Assembly (NCBI GenBank): GCA_947306845.1
Contig: CAMZHP010000054.1
Coordinates: forward strand, 1 to 13,807
Direction: 5' to 3'
Origin: an uncultured Prevotellaceae bacterium
GTDB taxonomy: Bacteria > Bacteroidota > Bacteroidia > Bacteroidales > Bacteroidaceae
Length of the DNA: 13,807 nucleotides
Under the pieces are notes generated by a model, which searched no databases, was not told where the DNA came from, and was given only the letters and a program-made list of their open reading frames with translations. The stretch's first letter is position 1. Each line of letters opens with the position of its first letter. Of the stretch, positions 8,276 to 13,807 are shown in pieces. The position numbers and the translations under genes were made by a program.

Positions 8276-9940
8276 ATGTACCTCAGACATATATTCCTCC
8301 TGACAGGCATGCTTGCTGCCCAGATAGCGCCCGGACAAATATATGTTAACGGATCGATTGCAGGCTATGACCGCCATTCCAACACATTTCTGGCCACCAT
8401 TCCTCAGAACCAATGGGGGAAAACATGTCAGTTGCACATTACTGTATCTGACAGCGCCCATTGGGAAAATACAGAGGTGAATGGTCAATCTGTTGAGACA
8501 CCCGTGGTGATAGAGAACATGCTGCCAGACAAGTCATACCCGATAAGCGCCAATATCGGCGACAGCGTGGTCAGCGCCCTTTTGGAATTCACTTACCTGC
8601 CCATCATCTTTCTGCACGGAGAGTTTGGGCTTGAGGACACACTTGGTACCGTCGTCCTGCAACAACCCGATACCGAACCTGAGGAAATGCTTGCCCAAAT
8701 CAGATGGCGCGGCGCTACAACCAACCAGCCGTTCAAGCACAAGCGCAACTACAAGTTGAACTTTGTCAACAAAAAAGGAGAGAAAGTGAAAAGACGCTTT
8801 TTCTCGCTGCGTAAGGATGATGACTGGATTCTCGACGCAGGACAAGCAGACATGTTCAGACTGCGCAACCATATCGCAGCCTGGCTGTGGGACGATTTCG
8901 CCACAAAGCCCTACTATGCCCGTCATGACTCAGACATACACACCTCATCTCGCGGACATGTAGTCGAACTATTTCTCAACGATGAGTACAGTGGCATATA
9001 CAACCTTAGTGAGCCCATTGATCAGAAACAACTCAAGGTGAAAGAATTCGACCCTTTGACCGGTGAAATCCACGGTGGTGTATGGAAAGCCGTGGGATGG
9101 GAAGGCGCCACTTTCGAAGCGCTCCCACCACCCTATGACAACACACTGTCGGAATGGGGCGACTTTGAGCTCAAATACCCAAAAATCGAAGATTTATGCC
9201 CCAGCGACTACAGCACTTTGTACAATGCCATCGAATTCGTCGTCAATGCCAGCAAGGATGAGTTCAAGGAGCAAATTGCCGACTACATCGACTTACCCGT
9301 TTTCTATGATTACATCCTGTTCATGAATGTGCTCGACGCATTTGATCTGGCAGGCAAGAACCTCTACTGGGCCGTCTATGACAAACAGGAAAACAAGATG
9401 CTCACGCTCGCGGTGTGGGACCTCGACGCTACCATGGGACAGAGCTTCAGCCACGAACCGCCCCCCCATCCTCCTTATGTCAGTTATGATTCCTGGCCCA
9501 TGCTTCCTACAAAAATAGGATTACAACTATTCATCTTCAACCATCTACAGTTCAGACAAAGTATAGCCGACCGATATTTCAATCTGAGAAAGGACGTGTT
9601 CTCCTTCGCCAATCTCTTTGGCAGATATCAGGCATGTTACGATTTCATCAGCGGCTGCGGATCCACCACCCGGGAGGAGCGCAGATGGAGCGGCGACAGC
9701 GACATCGAAGGGCTCAAACTTGACTTCCGGGAAGAACTGGCATTCATCTATGAGTGGCTGGACCTGCGTCTGCAACACCTCGACCGTTTTTTCAGCGATC
9801 CCGTGTCGGTAAGAAACATTCCTGCAGCCCCTACTCTGGATAAGATGGTCACACCCTTCGGGGCCCCTGTGGAACCATCCTATCACGGCATTGTCATCAC
9901 ACAAGGAAGGAAATATATGTTCAATCATCGGCAAAATTGA
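8276..9940 (+). CDS. Secreted CotH-kinase family protein
   Basis: This 554-residue protein starts with a likely Sec signal peptide (about residues 1-21, MYLRHIFLLTGMLAA then a polar cleavage region). The ATG at 8276 was chosen because the in-frame ATG at 8246 overlaps manA and pushes the hydrophobic core inward. A short beta-rich N-terminal region (22-130) precedes a CotH kinase domain (about 140-500), an atypical kinase fold first described for spore coat proteins. Family motifs are in order: IRWRGATTN (142-150), KHKRNYKLNF (154-163), DDDWILDAGQADMFRLRN (181-198), GIYNLSEPID (240-249), KNLYWAVYD (361-369) and the metal-binding WDLDATMG (381-388). In Bacteroidetes such proteins are exported and their substrates unknown. 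The C-terminus, SYHGIVITQGRKYMFN, resembles the GxYIxxGxKxxxx tails on many exported Prevotella and Bacteroides proteins. Ordinary operon spacing links it to manA. A terminator follows immediately. Confidence 0.85.
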   Translation: MYLRHIFLLTGMLAAQIAPGQIYVNGSIAGYDRHSNTFLATIPQNQWGKTCQLHITVSDSAHWENTEVNGQSVETPVVIENMLPDKSYPISANIGDSVVSALLEFTYLPIIFLHGEFGLEDTLGTVVLQQPDTEPEEMLAQIRWRGATTNQPFKHKRNYKLNFVNKKGEKVKRRFFSLRKDDDWILDAGQADMFRLRNHIAAWLWDDFATKPYYARHDSDIHTSSRGHVVELFLNDEYSGIYNLSEPIDQKQLKVKEFDPLTGEIHGGVWKAVGWEGATFEALPPPYDNTLSEWGDFELKYPKIEDLCPSDYSTLYNAIEFVVNASKDEFKEQIADYIDLPVFYDYILFMNVLDAFDLAGKNLYWAVYDKQENKMLTLAVWDLDATMGQSFSHEPPPHPPYVSYDSWPMLPTKIGLQLFIFNHLQFRQSIADRYFNLRKDVFSFANLFGRYQACYDFISGCGSTTREERRWSGDSDIEGLKLDFREELAFIYEWLDLRLQHLDRFFSDPVSVRNIPAAPTLDKMVTPFGAPVEPSYHGIVITQGRKYMFNHRQN

Positions 9941-9978
9941 AAAAAAAGAGCAAATCCATAGGATATTTGCCTTTTTTT
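9941..9978 (+). terminator. Intrinsic terminator after the CotH-kinase gene
   Basis: GCAAATCC (9950-9957) pairs with GG and ATTTGC (9961-9962 and 9965-9970) around an ATA loop, leaving a two-base bulge. A run of seven T follows at 9972-9978, and a matching A-run lies upstream (9941-9947). The symmetric A and T tracts could extend the stem and allow function on either strand. It separates the dxs-to-CotH unit from the ATPase unit. Confidence 0.8.
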
Positions 9979-9981
9979 GCT

Positions 9982-9989
9982 TATTTTTG
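9982..9989 (+). promoter_or_regulatory. Candidate -7 element for the ATPase/DUF4435 unit
   Basis: TATTTTTG matches TAnnTTTG and follows the terminator T-tract by three bases. Transcription would begin near 9996, leaving a leader of only about 14 nt to the ATG at 10010. A TTTG lies at 9966-9969 inside the terminator stem, but the spacing (12 bases) is shorter than the usual 19-21, so it is a poor -33 box. T-rich context raises the chance of a random match. Confidence 0.4.
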
Positions 9990-10009
9990 CCATGTTAGAA
10001 CCCCATATT

Positions 10010-10831
10010 ATGCAAAAATACGCAGATTACATCGAACAGATAGAGATTGACTCACTTTGGAGTGGCAGGAGACACATCAAATGGGATCTCGACCAGCATG
10101 TCAACATCCTTGCTGGCACCAACGGACAAGGAAAGAGCACCATTATCAACAAAGTGGTGAAAGGTCTTGCTGCAGGCGGCGAATATCCGAGCCACATGCT
10201 CAAAGGGGTGCGCCTCAAGGTATATCCCCCAGAGGCCAAATGGATCCGCTATGACGTCATCCGCTCATTCGACCGTCCGCTGATGAATCTTGACACCCTA
10301 GCAAAGATGGACATGAGCCTTGCCACCGAACTCGACTGGCAGCTGTTCCAGTTGCAGCGCAAATACCTCGACTATCAGGTAAACATTGGCAACCGCATTA
10401 TTGAGGCCCTGCAGAGTGGTGACCCCGATGCCGCAGCCAAGGCACAGAAAATCTCTGCCCCGAAAAAGCGTTTCCAGGACCTCATCGACGAGTTGTTCGC
10501 CGACACAGGCAAGACCATCGTGCGCACGGCCAATGAGATCTTCTTCTCACAAATAGGCGAGACACTAGTACCCTACCAGTTGTCGAGCGGTGAGAAACAG
10601 ATGCTCGCCATCCTGCTTACCGTCCTCATCCAGGACAACAAGCACAGCGTGCTTTTCATGGACGAGCCCGAGGTGAGCCTTCATGTCGAGTGGCAGAAAC
10701 GGCTCATTGATATCGTCCTGGAGATGAACCCCAACGTTCAGATTATCCTCACCACCCATTCCCCCGCCGTTGTGATGAACGGATGGGTGGACAGCGTCAC
10801 CGAGGTTTCGGACATCACGGACAGTTATTGA
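10010..10831 (+). CDS. Small ABC/OLD-type AAA ATPase paired with a DUF4435 protein
   Basis: The 273-residue soluble ATPase has every ABC-class motif: Walker A GTNGQGKST (36-44), signature LSSGEKQ (191-197), Walker B SVLFMDEPE (213-221, with Asp218 and Glu219) and the H-loop His250 in TTHSP. Such ATPases (AAA_15/AAA_21 type, OLD-like) dimerise around ATP. The insert between Walker A and the signature is only about 150 residues and partly helical (RKYLDYQVNIGNRIIEALQ), so there is no long SMC/Rad50 coiled coil. The start is uncertain: ATG 10010 fits the candidate promoter and the usual opening of relatives, while ATG 9992 is possible and would sit at or before the predicted transcription start. 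The DUF4435 gene begins 24 bases downstream. That order matches PARIS AriA-AriB, in which the ATPase holds the TOPRIM nuclease until a phage trigger is sensed. This ATPase is shorter than the AriA I recall, so it may be a different subfamily. Confidence 0.88.
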   Translation: MQKYADYIEQIEIDSLWSGRRHIKWDLDQHVNILAGTNGQGKSTIINKVVKGLAAGGEYPSHMLKGVRLKVYPPEAKWIRYDVIRSFDRPLMNLDTLAKMDMSLATELDWQLFQLQRKYLDYQVNIGNRIIEALQSGDPDAAAKAQKISAPKKRFQDLIDELFADTGKTIVRTANEIFFSQIGETLVPYQLSSGEKQMLAILLTVLIQDNKHSVLFMDEPEVSLHVEWQKRLIDIVLEMNPNVQIILTTHSPAVVMNGWVDSVTEVSDITDSY

Positions 10832-10855
10832 TCACACACCTTATCGTTGAGCCAG

Positions 10856-12040
10856 ATGGCGAAGCGCCTGAGAGAATACATCAATTCCGACTATTTCAAT
10901 GCTGCCAACAAGTTAAGGGCAAAGGCGGCAAGGAAACGCATTGTGGCATACGTGGAAAGCTACGATGACGTGTATTTCTGGCGCATGGTGCTCAGTGAAT
11001 TTGAAAATGACAAGCGTTATTTCGAGGTGATGCTTCCCTCAAAAATCAATCTCTCCAAAGGAAAGAAGCAAGTGCTCATGAACCTCATCAGCAATCAAGT
11101 AGGAGAGTCGATGATTGCCTGTGTGGATGCCGACTACGACTATCTGATGCAGGGAGTTACAGAAACTTCCAAGAAAGTCATCTCCAACCCATACGTTTTC
11201 CACACCTACGTTTACGCGATAGAGAATTTCCAGTGCTACGCTCCCTCGCTGCACGATGTCTGTGTGATGGCGACACTCAACGACCACCAGATTTTTGACT
11301 TCGAGGAATACCTGCGACTTTATTCCCAGGCCATATTTCCACTCTTCGTATGGAGCATCTGGTATTACCGCAGGCCCAATTATGGTGAGTTCAGCATCTC
11401 CGATTTCTGCAAGGTGATAGAGACAGGGCATTTCACCATACCCAATGCCTACAACGGCATCGCCAATGTGCGCCATAAGGTGGGCAGGAAGGTCGTTCAG
11501 CTTCAGAAAAACAATCCCGATGCCAAAGAGTCTTATCTGCAACTGAAAGATGAATTGAAGAAACTCGGTGTTACCCCCGACACCACTTATTTATTCATTC
11601 AGGGGCACCATCTCAACGACAATGTGGTGACACCGATGCTCAACAAGGTCTGCGAGCGTCTGCGCAGGGAGCGTGAAACAGAAATCCACAACAAGGCGGT
11701 ACACAACACTCAGATGCGCAATGAGCTGTCGAGCTATCAACACAGCGTTGAGAATCTCGCTTCGATGCTGAAAAAGAACAATGGCTACATTCGTTCTCCA
11801 CAATATCAGAAACTCAAAACCGACATCCGCCGCTTCCTGAAACGGTTAGACAAGAAAAACCAACAAAAAAACTTGTCGGACCCATCAGACATGTCGGACC
11901 AGTCGGATCTTCTATCTCAGAAGACAAAGACATCAGAGCTTAGTTCCACTCCTGATAATGGAGGAGCACCAGCTTTCAACAACATTCCCTCATCTACAAC
12001 CCACATTCCCTATGGCAATCATGAAGATAGCGTCGATTGA
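10856..12040 (+). CDS. DUF4435 TOPRIM-like protein, probable effector partner of the ATPase
   Basis: This 394-residue protein carries a DUF4435 domain in its first 270 residues. The TOPRIM-like metal site is visible: Glu34 in AYVESYDDVYFW and the acidic cluster Asp91/Asp93/Asp95 in CVDADYDYL. The family segment YVYAIENFQCY (118-128) and a late FIQGHHLNDNVVTPML (247-262) also match. In PARIS the DUF4435 protein AriB is a nuclease released by its ATPase partner, and in OLD proteins a TOPRIM nuclease is fused to the ATPase. The same role is inferred here, not shown. After residue 270 comes a basic, helical region (RLRRERETEIHNKAVH to about 335), then a Ser/Asp-rich low-complexity tail containing LSDPSDMSDQSD. 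The tail is unusual for the family. The start chosen is ATG 10856; a TTG three codons earlier is possible. The 3' end overlaps the next small gene by 20 bases. Confidence 0.85.
   Translation: MAKRLREYINSDYFNAANKLRAKAARKRIVAYVESYDDVYFWRMVLSEFENDKRYFEVMLPSKINLSKGKKQVLMNLISNQVGESMIACVDADYDYLMQGVTETSKKVISNPYVFHTYVYAIENFQCYAPSLHDVCVMATLNDHQIFDFEEYLRLYSQAIFPLFVWSIWYYRRPNYGEFSISDFCKVIETGHFTIPNAYNGIANVRHKVGRKVVQLQKNNPDAKESYLQLKDELKKLGVTPDTTYLFIQGHHLNDNVVTPMLNKVCERLRRERETEIHNKAVHNTQMRNELSSYQHSVENLASMLKKNNGYIRSPQYQKLKTDIRRFLKRLDKKNQQKNLSDPSDMSDQSDLLSQKTKTSELSSTPDNGGAPAFNNIPSSTTHIPYGNHEDSVD
11873..11908 (+). repeat. Four 9-base direct repeats encoding (xSD)4 near the DUF4435 gene 3' end
   Basis: The units are TTGTCGGAC, CCATCAGAC, ATGTCGGAC and CAGTCGGAT, giving the consensus nnGTCGGAC, and they are in frame as Leu-Ser-Asp, Pro-Ser-Asp, Met-Ser-Asp and Gln-Ser-Asp. 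The array lies where the folded domain has ended. Two related units, GTTTCGGAC and ATCACGGAC (10805-10822), close the upstream ATPase gene. Copy number could change without a frameshift because the unit is nine bases. Confidence 0.8.
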
Positions 12041-12404
12041 GACAGCAAAACTCTTGCGCAAACGCAGGTTCAATGAACCCACCCCAGCCCATTACGACCC
12101 CCAAGGTCAGCTCATCGAGCAACCAGAAGACGGCAAGGATTGTTGCTGGAATAGCCCCAACCATGACGCAGATCCACGTCACAAGGTTTATGCTGCCCCT
12201 ACCCTGGCTCTTGCCCAACAATGGCTTCGTGAAAAAAAGCGCTTCGATGTTCTCGTCGACAGAGAGTATTTCCTTGGCAAGGTGGGAAAATATTATGCCC
12301 GCATCTACCGTCTGCGCGACGGTGCCATGGGAGAAACGCCCAAATTCCGCAGCTACGAGAAAGCGCTCGAAGCAGGCATCATCCGCGCACTGAGAGCCAT
12401 GTAA
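12021..12404 (+). CDS. Small protein of unknown function overlapping the DUF4435 gene
   Basis: The 127-residue product opens MKIASIETAKLLRKRRFNEP and closes SYEKALEAGIIRALRAM. The middle contains APTLALAQQWLREKKRFDV (69-87) and a Tyr-rich strand region, KVGKYYARIYRLRDG (98-112). It has no signal peptide or membrane segment. The layout (N-terminal SIETAKLLKxxGFxEP-like helix, AQxWLRE helix, final SYEEALEAGIxxAL helix) reminds me of a small uncharacterised Bacteroidales family often seen in phage and mobile-element contexts; this is recollection, not a search. ATG 12021 is preferred, ATG 12012 is three codons earlier, and the frame stays open back to 11958 inside the DUF4435 gene. The 20-base overlap implies translational coupling and possibly a shared role with the ATPase/DUF4435 pair. 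It is in a different frame from DUF4435, so it is not a frameshifted fragment of that gene. Confidence 0.75.
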   Translation: MKIASIETAKLLRKRRFNEPTPAHYDPQGQLIEQPEDGKDCCWNSPNHDADPRHKVYAAPTLALAQQWLREKKRFDVLVDREYFLGKVGKYYARIYRLRDGAMGETPKFRSYEKALEAGIIRALRAM

Positions 12405-12431
12405 TCATATAGACACCGTCAACGAGACGTC

Positions 12432-13807
12432 ATGAGTGTCATCAAACCAAGAATAAGAGAGATAGGCCTCATCATGCTGTGGGGCATGGCATGTTGGATA
12501 TTCTTCCAATTGTTCTATTCCTACCATTTCTTCTACCAAGAGCAGAACCAATTGTTCTTGCTCTCCAGTGACTATCTCGTCACTTATTTCAGGAAACCAG
12601 GTTGGGCTGCCTGCATGGCGGGCGACTTCCTCACACAATTCTTTTACTACCGTTATATAGGTGCCGCAATCCTTACATTCACTCTGCTCGTGATGGGCGA
12701 CCTGTTGCGCAGGGCTTTCGGTCTGATACACAAAGGGGCATGGGGATTTTGGACGGCCATGACCTTGATGACCATCGAGGCCTGTCTCTTTTTCCATCAC
12801 GACCACAGACTGTCATCAGCCATGGCCATCATCGGCGGAACCATTCTCTTCCTTGTCTATGCCCTCACTTCCAAGCGTATGCCTCCCATCATCAGAGTGG
12901 CCTTCGGCATCTGTCTGGGACTTATGGCTTACACCGCTGCCGGCTATGGTTGGATCATCTATACTTTGCTCGTTATCATCCACGATGGGGTGAAGAAAGT
13001 CAAGGTGAGCTGGTGGGGATACCTTTTCGCATTGGGCATGATAGCTATCGCCATCACCACCACCAACCGCAGCTATCTGCTCACCACCACAGACAACCTC
13101 ACCTATCCAGGTATAGGACGGCTGACCATGCCCAATTTCGAACTGGAAAAGACCTTGGCCATCGACAACGAATACTATTTCGGCAACTGGCCAAAGGTGG
13201 AGCAATTGGTAGATGGTGAGGAGCACCCCAACGAGGTGCAACTGTTCTTCTACAACCTCGTAAAAGCCCAGAAAGGGGAACTGCCCGACCATCTGTTGCA
13301 ATTCCACCCCAACCAACTCGGCACGTTCTATACCATCGGACCCAATACACCGAAGCTCATCATCAACAACATGAACGAACTCTACTGGGCACTTGGCGAC
13401 ATGACCCTCACTGAGCGTGCCGCCATGATGACCAACGTGTTCGCACCCGACAACCGCAACGTGCGTATGATACGCCGCCTGGCCGAATGCAACATGGTGA
13501 GCGGCGACTCACTGGCCGCCAACAAATACATTGGCATCCTGCAGCAGACATGGGTATATAGGAAATGGGCCGACCTCGTCAAAACCCACGAGCCCAAGGC
13601 ATGGCACTACTTCATTGAAAAGAAACAATTCGTCAACAAGGCCGACACCATACGCCTCAGCGACAATCTGCACATGGTGATGATGGAACTTCTTGACAGC
13701 AATCCCGACAACATCGTGGCTCTTGACTATATCCTCTGCAGCACCCTGCTGCTGAAAGACATCAACAATTTCAAACGCGACTACGACCGCTACTGTATTG
13801 CTACCGA
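12432..13807 (+). CDS. Multi-spanning membrane protein with soluble C-terminal region, DUF6057-like, cut by window edge
   Basis: An uninterrupted frame of 458 codons runs from ATG 12432 to the end of the window. The first 215 residues hold about six hydrophobic segments: around 12-34, 75-95, 105-121, 129-146, 155-183 and 195-210. After that comes a soluble region with FELEKTLAIDNEYYFGNW (236-253), PNEVQLFFYNLVKAQKGELP (266-285), and a helical repeat-like stretch including LAECNMVSGDSLAANKYI (350-367) and LLDSNPDNIVALDY (420-433). The stretch resembles TPR-type helical hairpins. This arrangement and wording match what I recall of DUF6057 proteins of Prevotella and Bacteroides, whose function is not known to me; the assignment is moderately sure. 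Topology suggests an inner-membrane protein with a soluble C-terminal domain. The gene begins 27 bases after the small protein gene with no promoter or terminator seen between them, so read-through from the ATPase unit is likely. Confidence 0.78.
   Translation, partial: MSVIKPRIREIGLIMLWGMACWIFFQLFYSYHFFYQEQNQLFLLSSDYLVTYFRKPGWAACMAGDFLTQFFYYRYIGAAILTFTLLVMGDLLRRAFGLIHKGAWGFWTAMTLMTIEACLFFHHDHRLSSAMAIIGGTILFLVYALTSKRMPPIIRVAFGICLGLMAYTAAGYGWIIYTLLVIIHDGVKKVKVSWWGYLFALGMIAIAITTTNRSYLLTTTDNLTYPGIGRLTMPNFELEKTLAIDNEYYFGNWPKVEQLVDGEEHPNEVQLFFYNLVKAQKGELPDHLLQFHPNQLGTFYTIGPNTPKLIINNMNELYWALGDMTLTERAAMMTNVFAPDNRNVRMIRRLAECNMVSGDSLAANKYIGILQQTWVYRKWADLVKTHEPKAWHYFIEKKQFVNKADTIRLSDNLHMVMMELLDSNPDNIVALDYILCSTLLLKDINNFKRDYDRYCIAT

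Noticed and set aside
9977..10012. TTG at 9977 as the ATPase start
   Set aside because: It lies inside the terminator T-tract and upstream of the candidate promoter; ATG codons at 9992 and 10010 are more plausible.
10010..12040. Calling the ATPase and DUF4435 genes ariA and ariB outright
   Set aside because: The architecture fits PARIS, but the ATPase is shorter and the DUF4435 protein longer than the forms I recall, and no profile search could be run. Gene symbols were left empty.
12405..12452. GACAC/GTGTC inverted pair around the start of the DUF6057-like gene
   Set aside because: Five-base arms separated by about 18 bases are well within chance, and no T-tract or known operator accompanies them.
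12602..13219. Plus-strand 205-codon frame rich in His and Arg
   Set aside because: Off-frame shadow of the membrane protein starting at 12432, which has proper hydrophobic segments and continues to the window end.

Overview
The window reads as chromosomal DNA from a Bacteroidales bacterium, most likely Prevotella or a close relative. The evidence is the gene families (TrkA/TrkH downstream of dxs, a secreted CotH-kinase protein, a DUF6057-like protein, an exported bleomycin-hydrolase-type peptidase), start codons mostly preceded by A-rich sequence rather than clear Shine-Dalgarno sites, and promoter elements of the Bacteroidetes -7 form TAnnTTTG. Coding density is very high. No gene-free stretch exceeds about 200 bases, and I see no tRNA, rRNA, CRISPR array, insertion sequence, integrase or other mobility gene.

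Left part (1-2278, minus strand): an exported C1B (PepC/BLMH-like) cysteine peptidase, followed 15 bases downstream by an ArnT/PMT-type membrane glycosyltransferase that runs off the left edge. A 182-base divergent region (2279-2460) carries a -7 element on each strand.

Middle (2461-9978, plus strand): an apparent five-gene transcription unit. dxs (isoprenoid precursor synthesis), trkA and trkH (potassium uptake) overlap by a few bases and are probably translationally coupled. A short A+T-rich heptamer repeat follows, then manA (mannose-6-phosphate isomerase) and a secreted CotH-kinase protein. The unit closes with a strong-looking intrinsic terminator.

Right part (about 9982-13807, plus strand): a second unit starts from a -7 element lying immediately after the terminator T-tract. 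It encodes a small ABC/OLD-type ATPase, a DUF4435 (TOPRIM-like) protein, a small 127-residue protein overlapping the DUF4435 gene, and a membrane protein resembling DUF6057 that runs off the right edge. The ATPase + DUF4435 pair has the architecture of the anti-phage system PARIS (AriA/AriB) and of split OLD nucleases, but it is a divergent version with a short ATPase, an extended DUF4435 protein and a possible third component. It is the best candidate here for an incompletely described system. Both of its main genes end in 9-base-periodic repeats encoding xSD/xTD tripeptides.
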